This document shows, one piece after another, positions 17,756 to 26,644 of a stretch of 64,000 bases of DNA. Both the position numbers and the translations under genes were made by a program. Positions within the stretch are counted from its first letter, which is position 1. Each line of letters starts with the position of its first letter. Origin of the DNA: Chelativorans sp. AA-79 (GTDB lineage: Bacteria > Pseudomonadota > Alphaproteobacteria > Rhizobiales > Rhizobiaceae); assembly GCF_029457495.1 (NCBI RefSeq), contig NZ_CP120361.1, forward strand, positions 3,178,001 to 3,242,000, given 5' to 3'. The notes below the pieces were generated by a model. The model ran no database searches. It saw nothing but the letters and a program-made list of their open reading frames with translations, and had not been told where the DNA came from.

Positions 17756-19513
17756 ATGGACGCATGGGAGAAACTCGCCATCGGCGCGATGGCGCTCGGC
17801 CTTCTTACCGCACCCGCCTCGGCGCAGCAGGCTGCGGATGCGCTTGCTCCCGAAATCGCCAGCGGCGTCGAGGAGAAGGCGCCCGTCACGGCGAAACGCC
17901 ACATGGTCGCCGCCGCCAATCCGCTTGCGGCGGAAGCGGGGCTCGAGGTGCTGCGCCAGGGCGGAAGCGCCGCCGATGCGCTCGTCGCCGTGCAGACGGT
18001 GCTCGGGCTGGTCGAGCCGCAATCCTCCGGGATCGGCGGCGGTGCCTTCCTGGTCTGGTACGATGCGTCGAGCGGCAAGGTGACCACCTTCGACGGCCGC
18101 GAAACCGCGCCGAAGGCCGCCACGCCTGAACTCTTCCTCGATGACAAGGGCGAGCCGCTCGCCTTCTTCGACGCGGTCATAGGCGGTCGTTCGGTGGGCA
18201 CGCCGGGCGTCGTGCGGCTGATGGAGGAGGTGCACGAACGCCACGGCAAGCTCGGTTGGGACAAGCTCTTCCAGCCGGCCGTCACGCTGGCGGAGAACGG
18301 CTTCGAGGTCTCGCCGCGGCTGCATGCGCTGATCGCCGCCGACGCCGGCAAGCTCGACAAGGAGGCGGCGGCGCGGGCCTATTTCTACGATGCGGCCGGC
18401 GAACCGCTCCGCGAGGGCACGCTTCTCAAGAACCCCGATTACGCGCGGACACTGCGGACGATCGCGGAACAGGGCGCGAATGCGTTCTACACGGGAGAGA
18501 TCGCCGAAGCGATCGTTGCCGCCGTGCGGGATCATCCGACGAATCCGGGATTGCTCAGCCTCGAGGACCTGGCCGCCTATGAGGTCAAGGAGCGGCCGGC
18601 AGTCTGCGCACCTTATCGCGGTTACGAGGTGTGTGGCATGGGGCCGCCCTCCTCCGGCGCGCTGACGGTCGGGCAGATCCTGGGAATGGTCTCGCATTTC
18701 GATCTTGAGGGGCTCGGCCCCGACGATCCGGAGAGCTGGCGCATCATCGGCGACGCGACACGGCTCGCCTTTGCCGACCGCGGGCTCTACATGGCCGACA
18801 GCGATTTCGTCTCCTTGCCGAAGGGGCTTTTGAATCCGGATTATCTGCAGGACCGCGCGGCCCTCATCCGCCGTTCGACCGCCCTTCCCGAGGAGGAGGT
18901 CAAGGCAGGCACGCCGCCCTGGGACAAGGCCGAACTGCGCATCCGCGGCATCGACCTGGAACAGCCCTCGACCTCGCATTTCGTCATCGTCGACGATGCG
19001 GGCAACATCGCCTCGATGACCACGTCGATCGAGAATGGTTTCGGCTCGCGGCAGATGGCGGCAGGCTTCCTGCTCAACAACCAGCTCACCGATTTTTCGT
19101 TCTCTCCGACGGAGGACGGGAAGTCTGTCGCCAACCGGGTCGAGCCCGGAAAGCGCCCGCGCTCCTCCATGTCGCCCACCATCGTGATGGAGGACGGAAA
19201 GCCGGCCTTCGCGCTCGGCTCGCCCGGCGGCTCGAACATCATTCCCTATGTCGCCAATACCCTCATCGCGCTCGTGGATTGGGACATGGATATGCAGCAG
19301 GCCATCTCCCTGCCCCATCTGACGAACCGCTTCGGCACCTATACGGTGGAGGCCGGGACGCCGGCGGAAGGATTTGCCGATGACCTCACGGCACTCGGCT
19401 TCGAGGTCGAGGCGGGCGAACTCAATTCCGGCCTGCATGGCGTCGCCTTCACATCCGAAGGGCTGGAAGGCGGCGCCGATCCGCGACGGGAGGGAGTCGC
19501 CCTCGGCGACTGA
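17756..19513 (+). CDS. ggt: gamma-glutamyltransferase (glutathione hydrolase)
   Basis: This 585-residue periplasmic Ntn-hydrolase has a signal peptide (cleavage near ASA-QQA, about residue 24). The large-subunit part contains GGSAADALVAVQTVLGLVEP and QSSGIGGGAFLVWYD. The small-subunit start lies at PSTSHFVIVDDAGN, where Thr (about residue 405) is the autoprocessing site and nucleophile. GSPGGSNI supplies oxyanion-hole residues. The enzyme cleaves gamma-glutamyl bonds of glutathione. The ATG at 17756 has AAGGAG seven bases upstream, within the end of lipB. Confidence 0.92.
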   Translation: MDAWEKLAIGAMALGLLTAPASAQQAADALAPEIASGVEEKAPVTAKRHMVAAANPLAAEAGLEVLRQGGSAADALVAVQTVLGLVEPQSSGIGGGAFLVWYDASSGKVTTFDGRETAPKAATPELFLDDKGEPLAFFDAVIGGRSVGTPGVVRLMEEVHERHGKLGWDKLFQPAVTLAENGFEVSPRLHALIAADAGKLDKEAAARAYFYDAAGEPLREGTLLKNPDYARTLRTIAEQGANAFYTGEIAEAIVAAVRDHPTNPGLLSLEDLAAYEVKERPAVCAPYRGYEVCGMGPPSSGALTVGQILGMVSHFDLEGLGPDDPESWRIIGDATRLAFADRGLYMADSDFVSLPKGLLNPDYLQDRAALIRRSTALPEEEVKAGTPPWDKAELRIRGIDLEQPSTSHFVIVDDAGNIASMTTSIENGFGSRQMAAGFLLNNQLTDFSFSPTEDGKSVANRVEPGKRPRSSMSPTIVMEDGKPAFALGSPGGSNIIPYVANTLIALVDWDMDMQQAISLPHLTNRFGTYTVEAGTPAEGFADDLTALGFEVEAGELNSGLHGVAFTSEGLEGGADPRREGVALGD

Positions 19514-19560
19514 ACGGCATCCCTCCCATGCCGCGCGGCGTCTGTCATCGACGCCGGCGG

Positions 19561-19647
19561 CTAAAGGGCGAGGATCCAGGTGACGGCAACGAGAATGAAG
19601 GAGCTGACGGCGACCAGCGATGCGATGTCCTGAACGATGTAGGTCAT
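19561..19647 (-). CDS. small single-membrane peptide, 28 residues
   Basis: An ATG seven bases after AGGAAA begins a 28-residue frame, MTYIVQDIASLVAVSSFILV plus eight more residues, which is almost entirely one membrane helix. It lies alone between ggt and the glyoxalase gene, on the opposite strand. The good initiation site and helix-like composition support translation. It may belong with the short membrane peptides near 12.8 kb as a class, though no sequence relationship is evident. Confidence 0.5.
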   Translation of the reverse strand: MTYIVQDIASLVAVSSFILVAVTWILAL

Positions 19648-19846
19648 TGGATTGTTTCCTGTGCATAAGTGCAGAACGATCTTGATATGATCCTTATATG
19701 TTCCGATTATGTTCTCGTCAATCGTAATGTTCGCCGGCGCGCTGCACAGCGTTAACATGGCGTAAAGCCGATTTCCGGGCTCCCTCGCGCCGGTCCGGAA
19801 TGGAGCCTTCCACAAGAGCGCCGCCGACGCCAGGACAGGAGGGGAA

Positions 19847-20200
19847 ATGAAGGTCAAGCGGATTGTCGCCAATATCGCAACGCCGGAGATGGACGCAGCC
19901 AGGCGATTCTATGTCGATGTGCTCGGCCTTGACGTGCTGATGGATCACGGCTGGATCACCACCTACGGCTCGAACGAGAACATGCGGGTGCAGATCAGCT
20001 TCGCCTCGGAGGGAGGCTCAGGCACCTCCGTCCCGGATTTGTCCATCGAAGTAGACAACCTGGATGCGGCGCTGGAGCGGGTCGGGGAGGCTGGGCTCCC
20101 GGTCGAATACGGACCGGCCACGGAGCCCTGGGGCGTGCGCCGCTTCTATGTGCGCGATCCCTTCGGCAGGCTCGTCAATATCCTCACCCACATAGGGTGA
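19847..20200 (+). CDS. VOC-fold (glyoxalase/bleomycin-resistance/dioxygenase) protein
   Basis: This 117-residue protein has the beta-alpha-beta-beta-beta pattern of the vicinal-oxygen-chelate fold: ATPEMDAARRFYVDVLGLDV at residues 9-28 and the C-terminal EPWGVRRFYVRDPFGRLVNI. The C-terminal acid position used for metal binding in active members is not obvious (NILTHIG), so catalytic activity is uncertain. AGGAGGGG lies just before the ATG. No substrate can be inferred from the neighbours. Confidence 0.8.
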   Translation: MKVKRIVANIATPEMDAARRFYVDVLGLDVLMDHGWITTYGSNENMRVQISFASEGGSGTSVPDLSIEVDNLDAALERVGEAGLPVEYGPATEPWGVRRFYVRDPFGRLVNILTHIG

Positions 20201-20240
20201 TCGCGGTCGAGTTCCTGCCTGGAGGCGTTACAGTTCGTAT

Positions 20241-20930
20241 TCATCCGGCAGGGAGATCCACCACACGGCCCTCGGATAGAGTCACGCGGCGGTCCATCCG
20301 GGCGGCGAGTTCTTCATTGTGGGTGGCGATGAGGGCGGCCAGGCCGGAATGGCGCACGAGCGCTTCGAGCGCATCGAAGACATAGCCCGCCGTCGCGGGA
20401 TCGAGGTTTCCCGTCGGCTCATCGGCCAAAAGCACGAGGGGGGCGTTCGCCACCGCGCGGGCGATCGCCACGCGCTGTTGCTCGCCGCCCGAGAGTTCGG
20501 ACGGCCTGTGTTCGGCGCGGGGTCCCAGCTTCATGTAGGCCAGAAGCTGCGCGGCGCGTTCCTTCGCCTCCGGCTGGCTGAGGCCGGCGATGAGCTGCGG
20601 CATCATCACATTCTCGAGCGCGGTGAATTCCGGCAGGAGGTGATGGAACTGGTAGACGAAGCCGATCTCGCCGCGCCGTATCGCCGTGCGCCTGTCGTCG
20701 GAAAGCCCGGAGCAGGACTGTCCGTTGACGATCACGTCTCCGCCATCGGGATGTTCAAGAAGGCCGGCGATGTGCAGCAGCGTCGACTTGCCCGTGCCGG
20801 ACGGTGCCACCAGCGCCACCATTTCCCCGGAGGTCAGGGCGAAATCGGCACCCTTGAGGATCGTGAGCCTGTTCGGTCCCTGGACGTAGTGGCGATCGAC
20901 CGATTTCAGTTCCAAAACGCTTGCGGGCAT
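20241..20930 (-). CDS. lolD: lipoprotein-releasing ABC transporter ATPase LolD
   Basis: This 229-residue ATPase powers release of outer-membrane lipoproteins from the inner membrane. The Walker A motif is [12 protein letters not shown], the signature [14 protein letters not shown], and the Walker B motif [12 protein letters not shown]. The Q-loop region reads [18 protein letters not shown], typical of the LolD/MacB subfamily. The ATG follows the lolC stop with no gap (TAG then ATG), so the two are translationally coupled. Confidence 0.92.
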   Translation of the reverse strand: MPASVLELKSVDRHYVQGPNRLTILKGADFALTSGEMVALVAPSGTGKSTLLHIAGLLEHPDGGDVIVNGQSCSGLSDDRRTAIRRGEIGFVYQFHHLLPEFTALENVMMPQLIAGLSQPEAKERAAQLLAYMKLGPRAEHRPSELSGGEQQRVAIARAVANAPLVLLADEPTGNLDPATAGYVFDALEALVRHSGLAALIATHNEELAARMDRRVTLSEGRVVDLPAG

Positions 20931-22214
20931 CTATTCGTATCTCAATGCGTCCACCGGATCGAGGCGCGAGGCGCGCCAGGCCGGGAAAAGGGTTGCAAGG
21001 AAAGAAAGGACAAGCGCCATCAGCACCACGGAGATGGTCTCGCCACTCTCCATGTCGGCCGGAAGCTGGCTCAGGAAATAGACTTCGGGATCGAAAATCA
21101 CCGTGCCGGAAAGCCAGGTGAAGAACTCGCGGATCGATTCCACGTTGAGGCAAAGCAGCGTGCCCAGGATGAAGCCCGCCAGCGTGCCCGCCACGCCGAT
21201 CGACGCGCCAGCCATGAGGAAGATGCGCATGATCGCCCCGCTGGTCGCGCCCATGGTGCGCAGGATCGCGATATCGTGGCCCTTGTCCTTCACCAGCATG
21301 ATCATGCCGGAAATGATGTTGAGGGCAGCCACGAGCACGATCATGGTCAGGATCATGAACATGACGTTGCGCTCCACCTCGAGCGCGGAGAAAAGCACCT
21401 GGTTGCGCTGGCGCCAGTCGGTGATCGAGACCGGGCGCCGCGCGGCCTCCTCGATCAGTGGGCGCAGCGAATCCACATTGTCGGGATGGTCGACAAAGAC
21501 CTCCAGGAACTGTGCCAATCCCTCGACATTGAAGAAGAGCTGGGCCTCCTCCAGCGGCATGAAGACGATCGACGCATCATATTCCGACATGCCGATCTCA
21601 AAGATGGCCGTCACCGGATAGCCTTTCACGCGGGGCGTGGTGCCGAAGGGCGTCACGTCCCCTTCCGGCGCTATGAGCGTGATGGAGTCGCCAAGCGCAA
21701 GGCCCAGATTCTGCGCCATGCGCGAACCGATCGCCACCCCCTGCCCGGCCGCGAAATCGACCAGGGATCCCGCGCGGATATTGTCCGCCACGAGCCCGAT
21801 CTCGGTCAGGTCCTCCGCGCGCACGCCGCGCACCAGCGCGCCCGTGCCGGCCCCGCTGCGCCCGGAGGCGAGCACCTGCCCCTCCACGATCGGCATCGCC
21901 ATGCGCACGCCCGGCACACCGGCGATCCGTCCTGCGACGGCATCGTAATCGCTGAGTGGCGAATCCACCGGCTGGACCACGACATGGCCGTTGACGCCGA
22001 GGATGCGCGTGAGAAGCTCGCTGCGGAACCCGTTCATCACCGCCATCACGACGATGAGCGTCGCCACCCCCAGCATGATGCCGAGAAAGGAGATCAGGGC
22101 GATCACGGAGACGACGGTCTCCTTGCGGCGCGAACGCAGGTAGCGCCAGGCGACCAGGCGCTCGAAATGGGAGAAGGGTTTGATGCCCCCGTTTGCCGTC
22201 TCGGCCTTGCTCAT
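20931..22214 (-). CDS. lolC: lipoprotein-releasing ABC transporter permease (LolC/LolE/LolF type)
   Basis: This 427-residue membrane protein has an N-terminal helix ([20 protein letters not shown]), a large periplasmic domain and three C-terminal helices (about 280-410), the MacB/FtsX-like topology. [20 protein letters not shown] is the typical LolC/E start. Only one permease gene is present beside lolD, so the transporter is probably a homodimer of a LolF-like subunit, as is usual outside gammaproteobacteria. The ATG overlaps the proS stop (ATGA), indicating coupling. Confidence 0.88.
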   Translation of the reverse strand: MSKAETANGGIKPFSHFERLVAWRYLRSRRKETVVSVIALISFLGIMLGVATLIVVMAVMNGFRSELLTRILGVNGHVVVQPVDSPLSDYDAVAGRIAGVPGVRMAMPIVEGQVLASGRSGAGTGALVRGVRAEDLTEIGLVADNIRAGSLVDFAAGQGVAIGSRMAQNLGLALGDSITLIAPEGDVTPFGTTPRVKGYPVTAIFEIGMSEYDASIVFMPLEEAQLFFNVEGLAQFLEVFVDHPDNVDSLRPLIEEAARRPVSITDWRQRNQVLFSALEVERNVMFMILTMIVLVAALNIISGMIMLVKDKGHDIAILRTMGATSGAIMRIFLMAGASIGVAGTLAGFILGTLLCLNVESIREFFTWLSGTVIFDPEVYFLSQLPADMESGETISVVLMALVLSFLATLFPAWRASRLDPVDALRYE

Positions 22215-23539
22215 CGATTCACGCCGAACCGCTCCGCTATCGCCGAGACGGGCACGGTCTGCCGCTCGCCCGTTGCGCGGTTCTTGAGCTCCACCTCCCC
22301 GGCTGCGACCCCGCGCGGTCCCACGATCACCTGCCACGGCAGGCCGATGAGGTCCGCGGTGGCGAACTTGGCGCCGGCGCGCTGGTCCGTGTCGTCATAG
22401 AGCACCTCCCGGCCCGCCGCCTGCAGTCCGGCATAGATCTCCTCGCAGACGCGGTCGCAGTCGGAATCGCCCGCTTTCATATTGACGAGGGCGATCTCGA
22501 ACGGCGCCACGCTCTCGGGCCAGATGATGCCGTTCTCGTCATGGCTCGCCTCGATGATCGCCGCGGTCAGCCGGCTCGGGCCGATGCCGTAGGAGCCCAT
22601 GGAGACGAAATGCTCCTGCCCGTCCGGTCCCGTCACCGTCGCCTTCATCGGCGTCGAATATTTGGTGCCGAAATGGAAGATGTGGCCGACCTCGATGCCG
22701 CGCGCGGCGAGGCGCTTCTCCTCCGGCACCTTTTCCCAGGCGGCTTCGTCGTGCATCTCGTCGGTGGCGGCATAGGGCGCGGTCCACCGGGCGACCACCC
22801 CGCCGATTTCCGCATCGCTGGTGAAGTCGATATCGGCCGGCGGCACCGGCAGATCCAGGAACGCCCGGTCGCAGAACACCGCGCTTTCGCCGGTGGAAGC
22901 CAGGATGATGAACTCGTGGCTCAGATCGCCGCCGATCGGGCCCGTGTCGGCGCGCATCGGGATCGCGTTCAGCCCCATCCGCGTGAAGGTCCTGAGATAG
23001 GCGACGAACATGCGATTATAGGCAGCCTTGGCGCCCTCGTAATCGAGATCGAAGCTGTAGGCGTCCTTCATCAGGAATTCTCTGCTGCGCATGACGCCGA
23101 AGCGCGGCCGCACCTCGTCCCGGAACTTCCACTGGATGTGGTAGAGATTGAGCGGCAGGTCCTTGTAGGATTTCACATAGGCGCGGAAGATGTCCGTCAC
23201 CATCTCCTCATTGGTCGGCCCGTAGAGCATCGCACGGTCCTGCCGGTCGCGAATGCGCAGCATCTCCTTCCCATAATCGTTGTAGCGCCCGCTCTCGATC
23301 CACAGATCGGCGGACTGGATGGTGGGCATCAGGATCTCCTGCGCGCCCGCACGGTTCTGCTCTTCGCGAATGATCTGGCAGACCTTGTCGAGAACGCGCT
23401 TGCCCAGCGGCAGCCAGGAAAAGCTCCCTGCTCCCTGCTGGCGGATCATGCCGGCACGCAGCATCAGCCGGTGCGAGACGATCTCCGCCTCACGGGGATT
23501 CTCCTTCAGGATGGGCAGGAAGAAACGCGACAGTCGCAT
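22211..23539 (-). CDS. proS: prolyl-tRNA synthetase
   Basis: This 442-residue class II synthetase charges tRNA-Pro. The start [15 protein letters not shown] and [15 protein letters not shown] are typical. Motif 2 lies in [20 protein letters not shown], and motif 3 in [12 protein letters not shown]. The short length and lack of an editing insertion between motifs 2 and 3 fit the alphaproteobacterial form of the enzyme. It is followed by lolC with a 4-bp overlap. The ATG at 23539 gives the family's conserved N-terminus; the frame extends 12 codons further. Confidence 0.93.
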   Translation of the reverse strand: MRLSRFFLPILKENPREAEIVSHRLMLRAGMIRQQGAGSFSWLPLGKRVLDKVCQIIREEQNRAGAQEILMPTIQSADLWIESGRYNDYGKEMLRIRDRQDRAMLYGPTNEEMVTDIFRAYVKSYKDLPLNLYHIQWKFRDEVRPRFGVMRSREFLMKDAYSFDLDYEGAKAAYNRMFVAYLRTFTRMGLNAIPMRADTGPIGGDLSHEFIILASTGESAVFCDRAFLDLPVPPADIDFTSDAEIGGVVARWTAPYAATDEMHDEAAWEKVPEEKRLAARGIEVGHIFHFGTKYSTPMKATVTGPDGQEHFVSMGSYGIGPSRLTAAIIEASHDENGIIWPESVAPFEIALVNMKAGDSDCDRVCEEIYAGLQAAGREVLYDDTDQRAGAKFATADLIGLPWQVIVGPRGVAAGEVELKNRATGERQTVPVSAIAERFGVNR

Positions 23540-23745
23540 GGAACAATCCGTGACGAAAAGGGCCGGCGGAATCACTTCCTTCCGCCTGTCTGGTGAGGCT
23601 TCTTATCGGTTTCGGGACAGGTTGAAAACCCGGCCTCCCCACGCGGGGGCTCTTCAGAGCAGATGTCAACCATACCGGGCAAGCAAGTCATCACATTGCA
23701 AAATTTCGCGTGACATTGAGTCAAAACTTGGTCTAAGGTACCCAA

Positions 23746-23901
23746 CACAAACAAGAGAGCGGAGCGTCAATCCGCTCTCCTTACGCGGTCAAAAGTCTTG
23801 GGAGGATACGGTCCTGGCGCGGTCTTTCGCAGCCGCCGTTTAAAGAAACGGAACGGATCGGACGCGTTCTAGTTGCAAGGCTCGCGCCTTGCTTTTTTTT
23901 T
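23746..23901 (+). ncRNA. candidate small RNA, about 155 nt, between proS and the DUF1467 gene (possibly alpha-r9 family)
   Basis: The region is antisense to both neighbours, has no credible reading frame, and has the parts of a free-standing RNA gene. A promoter-like pair (GTGACA at 23710-23715, an 18-bp spacer, TAAGGT at 23734-23739) is followed by a perfect 9-bp hairpin, GAGAGCGGA/TCCGCTCTC, at 23755-23779. The far end is a strong intrinsic terminator (23875-23901). Start and length are estimates. From memory, the Rhizobiales alpha-r9 sRNA family (Smr9C of Sinorhizobium) has about this length and may lie beside proS; I could not check this. Confidence 0.5.
23875..23901 (+). terminator. intrinsic terminator of the candidate small RNA
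   Basis: GCAAGGC (23875-23881) and GCCTTGC (23886-23892) form a 7-bp stem with a TCGC tetraloop, followed directly by nine T residues. It can only act on + strand transcripts, and no + strand gene lies within 3 kb upstream, which is the main reason to propose an RNA gene here. Confidence 0.8.
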
Positions 23902-23914
23902 GGCGAAGATCCAT

Positions 23915-24184
23915 TCAGCCGAAATCGGGCACGACTCTCGGGATGTCGTCGAAAGAGTATCCCAGCACACGCGTGACCACATAGAATGCACCGAAAACGA
24001 CCAGCGTCAGCAGCGTGGTGCGGATCAAGGCGCGCAGCATATGCGGGCCCTTCGGTGCGCTGGACGTGGTGCCCAGCACCACCTCCTGCTCGTCGTCCTG
24101 AGTGCGCAGGCCGAACGGCAGCGACACGAAGAGCATCAGCCACCACAAGATGAAAAAAACAGCGGTGAGCGAAATCCAGCTCAT
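23915..24184 (-). CDS. DUF1467 family membrane protein
   Basis: This 89-residue protein has two transmembrane helices: residues 5-23 (SLTAVFFILWWLMLFVSLPF) and about 53-75 (LIRTTLLTLVVFGAFYVVTR), separated by a hydrophilic loop with RTQDDEQEVVLGTTSSAP. The family is almost confined to alphaproteobacteria and lies between mce and proS in this block; its function is unknown. GGAGAG lies six bases before the ATG. Confidence 0.85.
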   Translation of the reverse strand: MSWISLTAVFFILWWLMLFVSLPFGLRTQDDEQEVVLGTTSSAPKGPHMLRALIRTTLLTLVVFGAFYVVTRVLGYSFDDIPRVVPDFG

Positions 24185-24280
24185 TGAACTCTCCATTGCC
24201 GATATGGCTGGCTGTCGTTGGATCCTGCCGCACAATGCGGCGGAAGAACGCCGGAAGCGCCTCGTCCATGACCACCGTTT

Positions 24281-24408
24281 AGGCATGGATCCTCGGGTCG
24301 AGCCCGAGGATGACGATTGCATGGGCGTTTCCGCCAATCACCGGCGTTGGAGTTTTGTAGGGCCTCTCCACCTCGTCATCCTCGGGCTCGACCCGAGGAT
24401 CCATGCCT
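24281..24408. repeat. 36-bp perfect inverted repeat with internally palindromic arms
   Basis: The arm at 24281-24316 is the exact reverse complement of the arm at 24373-24408, separated by 56 bp. Each arm also contains its own palindrome, ATCCTCGGG/CCCGAGGAT around TCGAG or CTCGA. Such GGATCCTCGGG-containing palindromes are a common intergenic repeat type in Rhizobiales. It fills much of the 357-bp gap between the DUF1467 gene and mce; nothing else is evident in that gap. Confidence 0.85.
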
Positions 24409-24541
24409 GAACGCCGCCGCGCAACCAGCCTCTCGAGCTGTATCGATCTACCACGACGTGATCAGCGCTGCGCTTGGCAACCAATCCCCCTAAATACTCC
24501 CTCCACCTTCTCTTTGAAACCACCGCCGGCGCGGCCTGCCG

Positions 24542-24946
24542 TCACACCTGTTCAAGCTCGACCAGGGTGCCGTGGAAATCCTTGGGGTGAAGGAAGAGAA
24601 CCGGTTTGCCGTGAGCGCCGATCTTCGGTTCGCCGTCGCCCAGAATGCGGGCGCCGCTCGCCGCGAGCCGGTCTCGCGCGACCGTGATGTCCTCGACTTC
24701 GTAGCAGATATGATGCATCCCGCCGGCCGGGTTCTTCTCCAGGAAACCTGCAATCGGGGAATTCTCGCCGAGCGCTTCGAGCAGTTCCACCTTGGTATTG
24801 CCGAGTTCGACGAAAACGACCGTCACCCCGTGCTCCGGCAAAGCCTGTGCTTGCGAGACGCGCGCGCCCAGCACGTCGCGGTAGGTGGCCGTGGCAACCG
24901 CCAGATCCGGAACGGCGATCGCCACATGGTTGAGCCTGCCCAACAT
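24542..24946 (-). CDS. mce: methylmalonyl-CoA epimerase
   Basis: This 134-residue VOC-fold enzyme interconverts the (S) and (R) forms of methylmalonyl-CoA. It opens with LGRLNHVAIAVPDLAVA (metal-ligand His) and contains GMHHICYEVEDI (second His region) and a C-terminal FHGTLVELEQV with the Glu ligand, so the three expected metal ligands are present. It works downstream of propionyl-CoA carboxylase, whose likely alpha chain is encoded at 44999-47011. It follows rnj by 8 bp and is probably co-transcribed. Confidence 0.9.
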   Translation of the reverse strand: MLGRLNHVAIAVPDLAVATATYRDVLGARVSQAQALPEHGVTVVFVELGNTKVELLEALGENSPIAGFLEKNPAGGMHHICYEVEDITVARDRLAASGARILGDGEPKIGAHGKPVLFLHPKDFHGTLVELEQV

Positions 24947-24954
24947 GTCTCCTC

Positions 24955-26622
24955 CTACTGGGTGACGAAGACGGTCACGATCGGCTTCTTTCCCCAGACA
25001 TCGTTCGCGGCGGAGCGGACAGCACGGCGCACCGCCTCTCCAACCAGGTCGAGATCCCTGCGGTTGCCGCGCGGAATGCTGCGGACGGCGCCGACCGCGG
25101 CATCGATCATGATCTCTTCCAACGGCTCGCCCGAGAAATCTCCCTGGGGCAGGCCGATCGCCACGAGATCCGGATCGCCCGCGAGATCGTAGCGGTCATC
25201 GAGCACGACATTGACGGCGACGTGGCCGGCGAAGGAGAGCTTGCGCCGCTCGCGTATGCCCACCTCCTCGTCCGTGCCGATCACCTTTCCGTCCTTGTAG
25301 ATGCGGCCGAAAGGCACCTGGTCGATGATCTCGGCCGCGCCGGGCGCGAGGCGCAGCATGTCGCCGTTCCTGATCTGCACCACCTCCGGGATACCGGACA
25401 GCGCGCCCAGCGAGCCTTGGGCGACGAGGTGGGCAGCTTCCCCATGCACCGGCACGAGGATGCGCGGCTTCACCCACTCGTACATCTGCTTGAGTTCGTT
25501 GCGGCGGGGGTGCCCGGAAACATGGACCAGCGCGCCGCCGTCCTCGACGATGTGTACGCCCTGGTCGATGAGCTGGTTCTTGATCGTGAGGATCGCCTTC
25601 TCGTTCCCGGGAATGGTGCGCGAGGAGAAGACGACCGTGTCGCCCGGGGCGAGCGCGACATTGCGCATTTCGTCGCGGGCAAGCTTGGCAAGTGCCGCGC
25701 GCGCCTCGCCCTGGCTGCCCGTGCAGAGGATGACGGCGTTCTCACGCGGGATGTAGCCGAAATCCTCTTCGGAGAGGAACGGCGGAAGCCCGTCGAGATA
25801 GCCGAGTTCGGCGGCCACATCGATGACGCGCTGCAGCGAGCGGCCGAGCACCAGCACCTGCCGGCCCGCGTCGCGCGCCGCCTCGGCGATGGATCGAATG
25901 CGGCCGACATTGGAGGAAAAGGTCGTGACGGCGACGCGGCCCGGCGCCTTCTCGATCACTTCCCGGAGCCCCTGGCCCACCTCCTGCTCCGAGGGCGAGA
26001 TGCCCTCGCGCATCGCATTGGTGGAATCGCAGACGAGCGCCAGCACGCCCTTTTCGCCGAGCGCACGGAAACGGGCCTCGTCCGTCTTCGGCCCGAGTGA
26101 CGGCGCCGGGTCGATCTTCCAGTCGCCGGTGTGGATGACCGTGCCCGCCGGCGTGGTTATCGCGAGCGACACGGGCTCGGGAATGGAGTGGGCAACGGCG
26201 ACGGCCTCGATCGTGAAGGGGCCGACGGTGAAGGTCTCACCTGCCCGGTAGATCGTTACGGGGACCTTGGGCGCGTTCGCCTCCCCTTGCCGCTTTGCCT
26301 CGAGCAGGCCGGCGGTGAAGGGCGTCATCCACACATTGGCCTTGAGCCGCGGCCACAGGTCCAGAAGCGCTCCGTAGTGGTCCTCATGCGCATGGGTGAT
26401 GACGATGCCCGCGAGATTGTCCAGCTGCTCCTCGATGAAGCGCGTGTCCGGCAGCACGAGGTCGGCACCTGGCAGGTTCTCGCCCGGAAAGGTGACACCG
26501 CAGTCGACCACGATCCAGCGGCGCTTTTCAGGCGGACCATAGCCGTAAAGGCCGAAATTCATTCCGATCTCGCCCACCCCGCCCAGGGGGCAGAAAACCA
26601 GTTCCGCTGTTTCCGACGCCAC
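24955..26622 (-). CDS. rnj: ribonuclease J
   Basis: This 555-residue metallo-beta-lactamase/beta-CASP nuclease has the metal-binding motif THAHEDHYGAL, further ligands in VIHTGDWKIDP and the beta-CASP part, including LVCDSTNAMREG, IPGNEKAI and VHVSGHPRRNE, and PVHGEAAHL. RNase J matures and degrades RNA with both 5' exonuclease and endonuclease activity and is found in Rhizobiales. The GTG at 26622 is chosen because GAGGAG lies six bases upstream; the longer frame has no site. It lies 22 bp after birA. Confidence 0.92.
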   Translation of the reverse strand: MASETAELVFCPLGGVGEIGMNFGLYGYGPPEKRRWIVVDCGVTFPGENLPGADLVLPDTRFIEEQLDNLAGIVITHAHEDHYGALLDLWPRLKANVWMTPFTAGLLEAKRQGEANAPKVPVTIYRAGETFTVGPFTIEAVAVAHSIPEPVSLAITTPAGTVIHTGDWKIDPAPSLGPKTDEARFRALGEKGVLALVCDSTNAMREGISPSEQEVGQGLREVIEKAPGRVAVTTFSSNVGRIRSIAEAARDAGRQVLVLGRSLQRVIDVAAELGYLDGLPPFLSEEDFGYIPRENAVILCTGSQGEARAALAKLARDEMRNVALAPGDTVVFSSRTIPGNEKAILTIKNQLIDQGVHIVEDGGALVHVSGHPRRNELKQMYEWVKPRILVPVHGEAAHLVAQGSLGALSGIPEVVQIRNGDMLRLAPGAAEIIDQVPFGRIYKDGKVIGTDEEVGIRERRKLSFAGHVAVNVVLDDRYDLAGDPDLVAIGLPQGDFSGEPLEEIMIDAAVGAVRSIPRGNRRDLDLVGEAVRRAVRSAANDVWGKKPIVTVFVTQ

Positions 26623-26644
26623 GCCTTCTCCTCTTACCGTTCTC

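Noticed and set aside
17654..19666. 670-codon - strand frame
   Set aside because: Antisense to gamma-glutamyltransferase, whose motifs and ribosome-binding site are clear.
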